From: Mesorhizobium sp.
Lineage (GTDB): Bacteria; Pseudomonadota; Alphaproteobacteria; Rhizobiales; Rhizobiaceae
Direction: 5' to 3'
Assembly (NCBI RefSeq): GCF_016793485.1
Contig: NZ_JAEULZ010000018.1
Coordinates: 140,126-204,125, forward strand
Length of the DNA: 64,000 bases
Below are positions 40,666-48,841 of the stretch, in pieces (within the stretch, counting starts at the first letter, position 1; each line of letters starts with the position of its first letter). A program made the position numbers and the translations under genes. The notes below the pieces were generated by a model. It was not told where the DNA came from and searched no databases. It worked only from the letters and a program-made list of their open reading frames with translations.

Positions 40666-41544
40666 TCAAGCGGCCCTCCGTTTCTTCCGCGTCTTCCGGA
40701 ACCATTGCACCGCAATTGACCGCCAGATCGGCACCTTGTGCGTAGCACTGAAGACCTTCGCCTCCTGCTCCACGGACTTGCCCAGGATGACGATGGCCTG
40801 CGACAGGTCGATCGCCTCGAACTCGTTGCAGTATTCCGGATCGGTCATCAGAAGTTCAGCGGCCTTGATGTGGTTGGCCTCGATCGGCGACAGAGCTGCG
40901 TTGGCTAGGACGTCCAGGATCACGCGGGCCTTCATCGCACCGCGCTTGTCGACCAATGCGCGCAACTGGCTTATGGCGACCGTCTCGCAAGGCTTGAAAT
41001 CCGCGCGGCTCGGAGGCATCCGCAAGATCGTGATGCCGGCGCGGCCACACACCTGCTCGATGGTCAATGCATCCTCGTCGCCGGCCACGACTGCTGCGCG
41101 ATGGATTTGAAGCGCAGTCACGCCCAAGCGCTCCGTGTTCTGCCCGACGAACGCTGCCGCTTGGACGGCGGTGTCAGCAGCCTCGACGATCATCACCGGG
41201 ATCATGTCAATGTCCGGATGGCTGGCGCATGCGATGGCCGTGTGTTGCCCGTCGATAACCTTCAGGACAGACTTACCGTTGTAATCCGCGTAGGCGCAGA
41301 TCGGCGGCTTGTATTTCGTCCAGTCAAAAGCCTCGATGATCTTCCGGATCTGACGAAGGCCGCGTTCGCCGATTCCTCGCTGGTAGGCCGGGTCGACGAA
41401 CAGCGTCTTGGGATCGACACGCTCGCAGATCGGCTCACCGTTTTCAGGCGCCGCCGTGTCCAGACCTTCGATGTTGATAGGCTCTATAGGCCGCAGATCG
41501 AGCACCGGGACTTCGCCGGGATCGGGATAAGCTTCATCCGACAT
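40666..41544 (-). CDS. ParB/Srx-like nuclease-domain protein
   Basis: A 292-residue protein. The ParB-like core is seen as VDPKTLFVDPAYQRGIGERG, then YKPPICAYADYNGKSVLKVI and DGQHTAIACASHPDIDMIPV, which matches the 'x-DGxHR/T' motif of the family. A helical C-terminal half with a basic end (RKTRKKRRAA) follows. Stand-alone phage members are linked to DNA binding, nicking or modification. It overlaps the previous gene by 11 bp; no ParA partner is present. Confidence 0.75.
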   Translation of the reverse strand: MSDEAYPDPGEVPVLDLRPIEPINIEGLDTAAPENGEPICERVDPKTLFVDPAYQRGIGERGLRQIRKIIEAFDWTKYKPPICAYADYNGKSVLKVIDGQHTAIACASHPDIDMIPVMIVEAADTAVQAAAFVGQNTERLGVTALQIHRAAVVAGDEDALTIEQVCGRAGITILRMPPSRADFKPCETVAISQLRALVDKRGAMKARVILDVLANAALSPIEANHIKAAELLMTDPEYCNEFEAIDLSQAIVILGKSVEQEAKVFSATHKVPIWRSIAVQWFRKTRKKRRAA

Positions 41545-42415
41545 ATTCTGCCCTCAAATTCTGATCCGCCATCAAGTCAATTTTCGCGGCCAGTTTGCCG
41601 ACGCGGTTTCCGTCGTTCGAGATACGGGCCAGCGTCTGCATCATCCGAGGATCGTGGGGCCACCTATCCATTTGAGAGAGGCACAGAACTTGAGCGCGCC
41701 GCGCGCGTAAGTAGTTTTCGCGCGAGAAGTCTCTGTCACAGGCTTCAAGCGTTTCCACCATGTGCTGGTAGCTATGCGGCAGCGGCGCTTTGCCATCGGC
41801 GGGAGCCGAGATTAGACCGTTCAGGAATTCGCAGTCGTCGAGAAGCAAGTAGATCGGCGCGGACGATATGCTCCACTCGGCAAGTGGAACGTCGAAGCCC
41901 TTCGCGATCGTTTCCAAGACTGCGTTCAAGAAACGGCCGTCGATGAACACGGGGTCAGATGCCAGTGGCTTCTGCGTCGTGAAGTAACAGCCATCCCGCC
42001 CTATCAGGGTCACATCGTAGTGCCCATCCACCTCCGAAGGTAGAACGCATGCGATGCTGTCTTGATGTTCGCGATCCTCTCCGCGAACGATGAAGACCAC
42101 CTCGTCAGCCGCCGGCATTTTCCATGCCGCGAGCCATTGCAAAGTCGCCTTGAACCCGCCGAGTTCGGTCACTGTGTCCGATGTCAGGCCCGAGCGAGCT
42201 ATCTGCATCAGGCGGCGGGCCTGCCGATCGTGAACACCAGCCCGTACGAGGAACGGCATCCACTCGCCATGCTGGCACGCGTCCTTGGCCTGACAGAGCA
42301 GCCGGCCGGCATTGAGCATCTTTTCCGCTGCCGTACGTTCCGCAGCCGCGCCGGCTTCGTTTGCCTCCCTGACGCGTTCGGCCAGGTCAGCGAGAGAGTT
42401 TGAAAGGTCGGTCAT
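41534..42415 (-). CDS. Phage protein with DUF3102-like N-terminus
   Basis: A 293-residue protein from ATG 42415. The N-terminal part (AERTAAEKMLNAGRLLCQAK, then HGEWMPFLVRAGVHDRQARR) matches the DUF3102-like helical domain of phage and plasmid proteins linked to replication. The C-terminal ~200 residues are unassigned and contain several Cys (FLNGLISAPAD region). Function unknown. Confidence 0.6.
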   Translation of the reverse strand: MTDLSNSLADLAERVREANEAGAAAERTAAEKMLNAGRLLCQAKDACQHGEWMPFLVRAGVHDRQARRLMQIARSGLTSDTVTELGGFKATLQWLAAWKMPAADEVVFIVRGEDREHQDSIACVLPSEVDGHYDVTLIGRDGCYFTTQKPLASDPVFIDGRFLNAVLETIAKGFDVPLAEWSISSAPIYLLLDDCEFLNGLISAPADGKAPLPHSYQHMVETLEACDRDFSRENYLRARRAQVLCLSQMDRWPHDPRMMQTLARISNDGNRVGKLAAKIDLMADQNLRAEYVG

Positions 42416-42425
42416 CGCGCGTTCC

Positions 42426-42707
42426 TCAATTCTTGATGCCGGAGTTGATGCGGACGCTTTCGGGCAGTTCGTCCCAAAGCCGCTCAACATCCTCCATCCG
42501 CCCGGTCACTTGATTCAGAAAGATCGTGCTTTCGCTCTTGCCCTGCATCGAGCCGAGCCGCCGCAATTCACCGTCAGTCAAACGGACGAGATAGAGGCCG
42601 TATTCCTCGCCCTCCCTCACGACACTCAAGCCGTAACCGGCAGGGTCGAAGTTCTCGTTATCCGCGCCCTGCTTCGCGTTACAGTTGGCGTGCATCTTGT
42701 TCATCAT
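42426..42707 (-). CDS. Hypothetical phage protein (93 aa)
   Basis: The start is set at ATG 42707 (GGAG just upstream); a TTG three codons earlier and a later ATG are alternatives. The protein is acidic (FDPAGYGLSVVREGEEYGLY, GRMEDVERLWDELPESVRIN). No family recognised. It lies 10 bp before the next gene. Confidence 0.5.
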   Translation of the reverse strand: MMNKMHANCNAKQGADNENFDPAGYGLSVVREGEEYGLYLVRLTDGELRRLGSMQGKSESTIFLNQVTGRMEDVERLWDELPESVRINSGIKN

Positions 42708-42756
42708 CTGCTCCAATCCTCTGTTGGATAGGCTCGCCCTTTCCGGGCTCCCCCAT
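42679..42756 (-). CDS. Very short ORF upstream of 42426-42707 (25 aa)
   Basis: AAAGGA lies nine bases before ATG 42756, giving MGEPGKGEPIQQRIGADDEQ then DARQL. It overlaps the start of the next gene in another frame and could act as a leader peptide coupling its translation. Support is only the ribosome site and position. Confidence 0.3.
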   Translation of the reverse strand: MGEPGKGEPIQQRIGADDEQDARQL

Positions 42757-43187
42757 CACGGTTGATCCTTTCTCCAGGCACACTTCGCCCATCAGGACGA
42801 AGCGTGACGCGATTCCGTGCCTTGCGGGGACGGTCTACGCGCACATCTGGATTACGTGACTGCCTCCGAAGAAGCCCGAGCCGGGGTTGCACTGTCGGCC
42901 CTACACGCGCCTCGCTGGCAGCGGCACCTCTCAAAGACCAATCCAGACGATCAGAGAGAGGCTGCACCTCATTTTCAGGGTGCGTCCTGTGTGGGTATTG
43001 GTGCTTCTGCGATCGGAGCCGGTCTCGTATCCCGGATTGTCTCCGCCCGGCGCGGCCGGGACTTGTTGCAGCTATGTTGTCGCTGTTGCCGGCGCGACGA
43101 ACGGCTTTACCAGACCGCTTCCGGAAGAGGCTCAGGCGACGACGCCACTGCCCACAAGACCCTTTGCACCATCGGGCCAGGTTGCTT
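42757..43187. other. Early-operon gap of about 430 bp without a recognisable gene
   Basis: Frames are open on both strands here, but all give Arg/Ser-rich sequence typical of antisense shadows. A strong GC hairpin, CCCGGC / GCCGGG around a CGC loop, is at 43046-43060. The segment separates the Toprim gene from the smaller genes and may hold an RNA element, a secondary promoter or a decayed gene. Confidence 0.4.
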
Positions 43188-44123
43188 CTACAAGACAGCC
43201 TCCCGGACAAAGTTGGACAGAAGGCGTTGCACCGCGAAGATGCCCTCACGTCTGTGCAGGTCGTTGAGATCGTCACCCAGCAACGGCGGCATCAGGTATG
43301 GCAGGCCGGTTTGCCGCGCATACCATTCGCCCGTACCGAGCCCTTCGAACTGCGGCTGCGGCTTGTCATTGTCGGTGACGATCGCCCGGCGCTTGCGTTG
43401 CAGCGACTTGGCGACCACCTTCACATTGTAGGCCGAGAAGCAGCACAGCACGCAGTCGTTGCGATGAAGCCCCTTGAGAGCGGCGCGCAGTGACAGACCG
43501 GTGGCGTACCCTTCGCAGAACCAGATGAATTCGCCGGTCGCGAGACGGAACGCGGCATTCTCCATTTCGCCGTTGGCGAGGAACTTTTTCGTCCCGTCTT
43601 CCCAGATCAGTTGGACGCTCGACACATGGTTGCCAGGCTGCTTCGCCGGGATCAGGATTGCTTTCTCCCCGCCTTCCGGGACCAGATAGTCACTGTACTT
43701 GCCGACGACGCCGCGAACCGTGTTGGCGTCGATGACGAATGCCCGCTCGTGCGGGAAACCCTTGTTGATGAGGTAGGCGTGTTGCGCGGGCTTCGCCGCC
43801 TTCAAGAGCGCATCGGCCGTCGCCGCCGCCTCGTGCGCTTTCCGCTTCCTCTTCTTTTCGTCTTCCGCGATCCGCTGAGCGATCTCTTTGCGTTCGGCCG
43901 GCGTGTATTCGCCATCCTTCAACGGCACCGTGTGCTTCTCGCCGGTCTTCCAGTTCCAAGCGGTAACATGATGTTCGTTGACGATGACGCGGCCGTCGCC
44001 CTTGCCACGCTTGCCGCCTTGAAGGGCGTCGGTTTTCATCCACGATCCGAGGCGACCGGTATGCTTCGGCACAACGATTCCGACCTGATCGCAGGCAGTG
44101 CTGATCGCTTGGCTGACGTTCAT
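43188..44123 (-). CDS. Toprim-domain primase-like protein
   Basis: A 311-residue protein from ATG 44123, which overlaps the helicase stop. The N-terminal half includes a basic helical linker (YTPAERKEIAQRIAEDEKKR). The C-terminal Toprim fold has its Glu in FIWFCEGYATGLSLRAALKG and its Asp pair in RRAIVTDNDKPQPQFEGLG. No zinc-binding or HTH helicase domain, so it is the small phage/plasmid type that may prime replication together with the helicase encoded upstream. Confidence 0.8.
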   Translation of the reverse strand: MNVSQAISTACDQVGIVVPKHTGRLGSWMKTDALQGGKRGKGDGRVIVNEHHVTAWNWKTGEKHTVPLKDGEYTPAERKEIAQRIAEDEKKRKRKAHEAAATADALLKAAKPAQHAYLINKGFPHERAFVIDANTVRGVVGKYSDYLVPEGGEKAILIPAKQPGNHVSSVQLIWEDGTKKFLANGEMENAAFRLATGEFIWFCEGYATGLSLRAALKGLHRNDCVLCCFSAYNVKVVAKSLQRKRRAIVTDNDKPQPQFEGLGTGEWYARQTGLPYLMPPLLGDDLNDLHRREGIFAVQRLLSNFVREAVL

Positions 44124-45703
44124 GACGAAGCCTTTTTGGTCCCGCGCCGGAACCGATTGACTTCGCGCTCGACCAGTTGCCATGCGTCGAGTTTCACGCG
44201 ACTTTGATCGCAAGGGCCTTCGAATAGGCCATACGGGAGCTTGCTGCCGGGATAGATGCCGCGCCAGACGCCATAGGCCCACTTTCGAGCGACCTCTTCG
44301 CCCTTGCGCGTGTTCGTCGTGCAGTAGGCGAGCGCAGCGTGCCAGATCGCGCGGGGATCCTTTACGCATGCGGCTCGCAGTCCCTTCCGGGGCTGGAAGG
44401 CATTGCTGACGCTGAATTCCACGTCGATCAGTTCGCCATCGACGACTTGGATTTCGCCGAGTCGGTGGCGCTGCCAGCCGCAGCTATTGCAGGCGCTATG
44501 GTGCGGCTCCATCTGCATGCCGCACTCGCCGCAGAAATAGTTCTGCTTGACCTTGTCCTTCGGTTCGCGCGCCTCGCTGTCTTTCTTCTGGGCCGTCGAC
44601 AGACTGTCGACGCCATGCTCGAACAGCCATGCCGTCTCTTCCGCGAACGTGATGCAGTTGCCGGAGTGATCAAGCCACAAGCCGAACTGCTTGTCGTCGG
44701 AGATACGCATGACGCGGCCGAGTTCCTGGACGTGAGACGAGAACGACTTCCGGTAGGGTCGGCAGGATATGCCGCACTTCACGTCTGGTACGTCGAAGCC
44801 TTTGGTCAGCACCGCGCACGACACCAGTCCGTCGATCGCGCTGTCGGACTTGCGGAATTCTTCGATCTTCGCACGACGTTCAGCGTCGGACGCGTCGAGA
44901 TAGCTGATTTGCTGAAAATTGAACCCAGCCGCCGCGAACTGTCTGCAGAGTTCATCGCCGTGAGCGACCGATGGCGAGAACACGATCGTTTTGACCGGCC
45001 CGCCGAAGTGCGCGCGGGTCTGCTGAATCCATGTGTGGATGACATCGCCGATGATGGTGATGCCTCGCTGCCCAGCGTCGGTATCTTCGTATTCCCCGGT
45101 GAAGCTCTTCTTCGCGCCCTTCATGTCAGGCGTGACGCAGGCCTTGATTTTCAACGGGGCCAGCCAGCCGGCAGCTAGAAGCTGATTTGTCGTCGCACCG
45201 TTGACCAGCGCGTCCCAGTGGTCGGCCATGCCGTCGGTGAAGGGCGTCGCCGTCAAGCCGATGACGATGGCATTCTCGGCACGCTCGATCAGTTCGAGCG
45301 TCGTCTTGTATTCGCAGTGAGCTTCGTCAACGATAATCAGCTTCGGCAGCGCGTCGTCTTCATAAGTGCGGCGGCCGACCGTCTGAGCAGAAGCTACCTG
45401 CACCGGCTTCTTCGGGTCGGTCAGCCAATGGTCGGCCTGGATAATCCCGTGGTCGATCCCGTATTTCGCGAACCGCTCGCTTGTCTGGTCAATTAACGTG
45501 ATGCGGTCGACGATGAACCAGGCACGCGACTGCTTCATCTGGTTCTTCAGGATCAGGTCGATGGAGGTTTCCGTCTTCCCGAATGCCGTCGGCGCCACAA
45601 GGATGATGCGCCGGGCGCCTTCCTGGATGCGCGCCCGCAACTGTTCTTCCGCCGACACTTGGTGCGGGCGCAAGCTGATCGTTTGGTGTGGCGGAGCCAA
45701 CAT
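44120..45703 (-). CDS. Superfamily 2 DEAH helicase
   Basis: A 527-residue protein from ATG 45703 (overlaps the upstream stop). Motif I is LVAPTAFGKTE near residue 36, motif II LIIVDEAHCEYKTT, motif III GLTATPFTDG, and motif VI VQELGRVMRI. Near residue 400 a four-Cys zinc knuckle (YFCGECGMQMEPHHSACNSC) follows. Helicases of this layout serve phage replication initiation. With the Toprim gene it forms the replication pair; no polymerase is present, so the host replisome is needed. Confidence 0.88.
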   Translation of the reverse strand: MLAPPHQTISLRPHQVSAEEQLRARIQEGARRIILVAPTAFGKTETSIDLILKNQMKQSRAWFIVDRITLIDQTSERFAKYGIDHGIIQADHWLTDPKKPVQVASAQTVGRRTYEDDALPKLIIVDEAHCEYKTTLELIERAENAIVIGLTATPFTDGMADHWDALVNGATTNQLLAAGWLAPLKIKACVTPDMKGAKKSFTGEYEDTDAGQRGITIIGDVIHTWIQQTRAHFGGPVKTIVFSPSVAHGDELCRQFAAAGFNFQQISYLDASDAERRAKIEEFRKSDSAIDGLVSCAVLTKGFDVPDVKCGISCRPYRKSFSSHVQELGRVMRISDDKQFGLWLDHSGNCITFAEETAWLFEHGVDSLSTAQKKDSEAREPKDKVKQNYFCGECGMQMEPHHSACNSCGWQRHRLGEIQVVDGELIDVEFSVSNAFQPRKGLRAACVKDPRAIWHAALAYCTTNTRKGEEVARKWAYGVWRGIYPGSKLPYGLFEGPCDQSRVKLDAWQLVEREVNRFRRGTKKASS

Positions 45704-46056
45704 CAGGCAGCAGCCCTCGGAGCTTCGTCGATCATATGCCCGCAGGTCGTCAGGAACCATGACCAGTCGATTTCGGATGCCGATGCCGGCTTCGTCATCG
45801 TCAGGAACCGGCTGAATTGTTCCGCCCACTCGCGAGGTGCCTTGCCGTCGAACTCGACGATGGCGGCGCGTTCCTCGAAGTCGATGTTCTGATCGGAGCG
45901 GAGATATTCGGCGATGGCCTTGCCGTTCTTCGCTATGAATGCCGATGCCCCGGTCGGGAGCTTCTGCTTGTTGACAATGCGGAGCGTATTGCCATCGAGC
46001 ACGATGTTCGCGCCGAATGACCGGACCCGGTCGACGAGGTCGGCGATGTTAGCCAA
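45703..46056 (-). CDS. Small phage protein with TubC-like N-terminal domain
   Basis: A 117-residue protein. Residues 1-52 (NIADLVDRVRSFGANIVLDG, NTLRIVNKQKLPTG) have the pattern of the small TubC-like docking/beta-hairpin domain that also occurs in phage and plasmid early genes. The rest is unassigned. Overlaps both neighbours. Confidence 0.55.
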   Translation of the reverse strand: MANIADLVDRVRSFGANIVLDGNTLRIVNKQKLPTGASAFIAKNGKAIAEYLRSDQNIDFEERAAIVEFDGKAPREWAEQFSRFLTMTKPASASEIDWSWFLTTCGHMIDEAPRAAA

Positions 46057-46945
46057 GGTGGATCACCTCGGTATTCTCGTCCGTCCGATCAATCTCGATT
46101 ACGGCGTCGTTCGACCAGCCCAGATCAAGGGCGCGCTTCTGCCACGTCTTGCACTTGCCGACCCAGCCGGCCTTGTCTTCGCTCTCCTGCATGAGCCGAG
46201 CCTTCAAGACGCGGATTTCCTCGTCCTTGCCAGCGACCACCTTGTCGAAGCCGCCCTGCTCAAACTGGACACGCATGTCCGAGAACTTTGCGTTCTCGTC
46301 CTTCAGCGCTTCGATCTCGGCATTTCCCGCCGCGACTTCCTGTTCCAGTTCCGCAATCCGTTCGTCGGGAGATTGCTTCGTCTTACTCTTCGAACGACGA
46401 TCGGCGGCGGCCAGCTGGTGTTCTCGAATCTCGGGAGGAAGCGCGGCAGCGGCGGCTTCGTGGAATGCGGAGTGATCCGGCTCGGTCTTTGGCAAGGTGT
46501 CAGATTTTGACACCTTCGACTTCTTCTCGGAGCGCTTCGCCTTTACCGTCTCCGCGACGGCCTTGGAGGGTTCTTGGCCAGCCGCGACACGGTCTTTCAC
46601 CTCAGCCGCGACTGCTGGCAGATTTTCCTTGATTTCTCTGGCTTCGCGCTCTGAGATTTGTGACCCACGGGTCACATTTTGACCGGCAGCAGCGTCGAGT
46701 TCCCGGACGACCTCGGCATAGTCGATAAGGCGGTATGAGTGTCGCGCCGACATATCGAATTCTGCGCGGACATACGCCTCCCATGTAGCGTATCCGAGCG
46801 GTTTCCACGCCTTCCGCTTGTGGGCCTCGTCGACCCAGACGTAAAGATCATCGACCGCCTTGCGGATGCGTTGCGTGATCGCGGTTGCCTCGGCTTTGTT
46901 CATCGGCCCCGAGGACTTGACCGGCTTCTTCTCGACCACGATCAC
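46049..46945 (-). CDS. Phage early protein with coiled coil
   Basis: A 298-residue protein starting at GTG 46945, overlapping the regulator stop. The N-terminal ~90 residues (YVWVDEAHKRKAWKPLGYAT, then SARHSYRLIDYAEVVRELDA) look like a DNA-binding helical domain of replication-linked proteins. A Lys/Glu/Ala-rich linker and a coiled coil (SPDERIAELEQEVAAGNAEI) follow. Possible replication initiator or helicase loader; unproven. Confidence 0.55.
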   Translation of the reverse strand: MIVVEKKPVKSSGPMNKAEATAITQRIRKAVDDLYVWVDEAHKRKAWKPLGYATWEAYVRAEFDMSARHSYRLIDYAEVVRELDAAAGQNVTRGSQISEREAREIKENLPAVAAEVKDRVAAGQEPSKAVAETVKAKRSEKKSKVSKSDTLPKTEPDHSAFHEAAAAALPPEIREHQLAAADRRSKSKTKQSPDERIAELEQEVAAGNAEIEALKDENAKFSDMRVQFEQGGFDKVVAGKDEEIRVLKARLMQESEDKAGWVGKCKTWQKRALDLGWSNDAVIEIDRTDENTEVIHLG

Positions 46946-47325
46946 GCGGCCTCTCTCGTATCCATCCGGCGCAGGTCGGCGAGCGCTTCTTCAAGGGTCC
47001 GCCCGCTCGCCGTCCTGCCCGTCACGGAATCGCGGACGATGACCGTGCCGTCTTCCGTGGTGATCGATGTGTATTCGGGATAAATGTCGGGACGCAGCTT
47101 GCACTTCGGTACGCCCGTGGCGTCCTCGATCGCTTGGCAATACTCTGCAGGCACGCCCTTCTTCGTGTGCGTCATCCAAGTCTTCAAAGTCTGCTGATTT
47201 GCGCCGATGCTGCGGGCCAGCGCGGTTTGGCCGCCGGCACGAACGCACGCCCATGCGAGCCAATCTTGCCCGGTGGACGGCAATCCTGTTCGCTGGCCGC
47301 CCTTTTCGACAGTCTCGGTCTGCAA
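46942..47325 (-). CDS. YdaS/Cro-like HTH regulator
   Basis: A 127-residue protein starting at TTG 47325, supported by AGGAGG six bases upstream. The HTH is GGQTALARSIGANQQTLKTW with the YdaS-type tail VPAEYCQAIEDATGVPKCKL. It is the first gene of the leftward early operon and diverges from the CI-like repressor across a 146-bp operator region, the Cro position of lambdoid-type switches. Confidence 0.75.
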   Translation of the reverse strand: MQTETVEKGGQRTGLPSTGQDWLAWACVRAGGQTALARSIGANQQTLKTWMTHTKKGVPAEYCQAIEDATGVPKCKLRPDIYPEYTSITTEDGTVIVRDSVTGRTASGRTLEEALADLRRMDTREAA

Positions 47326-47364
47326 CGACGCCTCCTTGCTGAATGGTGAGGGTCGGTCATTACC

Positions 47365-47404
47365 ACAAAACTTTGATTAACCACAAGTGCAATCGACAAC
47401 AAAA
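47365..47404. promoter_or_regulatory. Candidate repressor operators between cro-like and cI-like genes
   Basis: Reading the minus strand, CAAAGTTTTGT (47365-47375) and TTTTGTTGTCGA (47393-47404) recur at 48146-48156 and, with one change, at 48151-48162. TTGTGACAA (palindromic, near 47452-47460) lies just before the repressor start. Shared motifs at the two early promoters are what a CI/Cro pair would bind. Confidence 0.55.
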
Positions 47405-47471
47405 CGAGGGGCGACGGCGACCACTTTTCTGTGTACAAGGCAAAAGATCAATTGTGACAAGGGGTTGAGGC

Positions 47472-48140
47472 ATGGCGATCGGGGATCGGGTCAAAGAACG
47501 GCGGACAGCCTTGGGGCTGAGCCAGGCCGAGTTGGCGCAGCGTGTCGGGGTGACGCAGCAGGCGATAAATAATCTTGAAACCGGCATATCCGCGAAGTCG
47601 CGGCACATCGTCGAGATCGCCGACGCTTTGGAGACCACACCTGCCTATCTGGAATCAAAAACGGATGATCCTGGTCCTTTCGGCCTGCGGCCCGCGCGAC
47701 TGGCGCCTGTACCAACTGCAAATTACATGCCGCAGGACGTGCCCGTGCTTGGCCAGGTCGTTGGCGGCGACGACGCGGATTTCGAGTTCAACGGCGAAAC
47801 CATTGACTATATTCGCCGACCCAACGGCATATCGCGTATGCGCGATGTCTTCGGCCTCTACACCACCGGCAGCAGCATGTGGCCGAAGTTCGAGGAAGGA
47901 GAGCCGATCTATGTGAGCGCTTCCCGTCCGCCAGCGATCGGCGATTATGTCGTCGTCGAACTCCACCCGGCCGACGAGGCGAGCCGCAACGGCCCAGGCT
48001 ATATCAAGCGCCTGAAGAAGCGGACGCCGACAAAGATTGTCGTCGAGCAATTCAACCCGCCGAAGGACATCGAGTTCGACCAGGATCAGATCAAGGCAAT
48101 TTTCCGCGTTATCCCCCTCGCGGAACTCGTAGGCGTTTAG
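47472..48140 (+). CDS. CI/LexA-like phage repressor (XRE + S24 peptidase)
   Basis: A 222-residue protein. Residues ~5-60 are an XRE HTH (LGLSQAELAQRVGVTQQAIN). Residues ~90-215 are an S24 peptidase fold with the catalytic Ser in TTGSSMWPKF and Lys in GYIKRLKKRT; a likely self-cleavage region is VLGQVVGGDD. It should keep the prophage silent and be inactivated by RecA-stimulated self-cleavage after DNA damage. It diverges from the YdaS/Cro-like gene. Confidence 0.92.
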   Translation: MAIGDRVKERRTALGLSQAELAQRVGVTQQAINNLETGISAKSRHIVEIADALETTPAYLESKTDDPGPFGLRPARLAPVPTANYMPQDVPVLGQVVGGDDADFEFNGETIDYIRRPNGISRMRDVFGLYTTGSSMWPKFEEGEPIYVSASRPPAIGDYVVVELHPADEASRNGPGYIKRLKKRTPTKIVVEQFNPPKDIEFDQDQIKAIFRVIPLAELVGV

Positions 48141-48145
48141 TTTGC

Positions 48146-48186
48146 CAAAGTTTTGTTGTTGACAACAATTTAACTTTGAATATGCT
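48146..48186 (+). promoter_or_regulatory. Rightward promoter overlapped by a palindromic operator
   Basis: TTGACA (48159-48164), a 16-bp spacer and TATGCT (48181-48186) form a good sigma70 promoter. The -35 box lies inside TTGTTGT-TG-ACAACAA (48153-48168), and outer arms CAAAGTT (48146-48152) and AACTTTG (48172-48178) extend the symmetry. Repressor bound here would block the operon starting at 48214. Confidence 0.7.
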
Positions 48187-48213
48187 GGCTTCACTCAACA
48201 AGTGGAGCCGACC

Positions 48214-48831
48214 ATGTTCCTTGTCGTTACCGATCTTCCAGCCCCGGAAACCACGAAGGCAAAGCGCGCGGGGCAGCCTCTCACCGACGAAGAGAAGCGT
48301 GCGCGGAAGCGGGAATATAATCGTCGCTGGAAAGCAAAGAACCCCGAGGCCGTCAAGGCGGGGAAGCGGCGGGATTACGAGAAGGAGAAGCGGAACCCCG
48401 AAGCCATGCGGAAGCGCCGCGAAGCCTCGCACCGCTGGTATTGCGCCAACATCTTCAGGATGAAGGACAACATCGCGCGCAACCTGGACCGCAAGAGGAT
48501 CGAGTGCGACGCGGACCAAACCGAAGGCAAGGCCTATCTTCCAGAAATATACGAAGACCTCGCCAAGCCTAAAAGCGCATTGCTGGCAAAGCTGCGCCGA
48601 ACCGTCAGGGGCGACACAGAAGAGCGTGAAGAGCTCGTTTCAATGGTTGTCGTCGCGCTGCTTGAGGGCAAGATACCTCTTCCTCAGCTCGCCGAACACG
48701 TACGGCGCATCCAGCAGATTTTCTACGACCAGAAACGTTTGATCTGCACGATGTCCCTCGACCGGCCGGCGTTCGCTGACGGGAGAAAAACCGTCGGCGA
48801 TCGTCTGACCTATGACGATGTGGCTTGGTGA
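48214..48831 (+). CDS. Phage early protein, possible sigma70-region-2-like C-terminus
   Basis: A 205-residue protein from ATG 48214 (GTGGAG upstream; GTG 48202 is an alternative). The N-terminal ~85 residues are strongly basic (KREYNRRWKAKNPEAVKAGK). The C-terminal part (EREELVSMVVVALLEGKIPL, then TMSLDRPAFADGRKTVGDRL) follows the order seen in sigma70 region 2 to linker segments: acidic helix, then SLDxPxxxD...GD. The resemblance is by eye only. First gene behind the operator-covered promoter. Confidence 0.5.
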   Translation: MFLVVTDLPAPETTKAKRAGQPLTDEEKRARKREYNRRWKAKNPEAVKAGKRRDYEKEKRNPEAMRKRREASHRWYCANIFRMKDNIARNLDRKRIECDADQTEGKAYLPEIYEDLAKPKSALLAKLRRTVRGDTEEREELVSMVVVALLEGKIPLPQLAEHVRRIQQIFYDQKRLICTMSLDRPAFADGRKTVGDRLTYDDVAW

Positions 48832-48841
48832 GGTGGCGACG

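Noticed and set aside
42704-43493. Overlapping open frames of 190 aa (minus) and 243 aa (plus) in the gap after the Toprim gene
   Set aside because: Both are Arg/Ser/Pro-rich, lack a good ribosome site and conflict with each other and with the real genes on either side.
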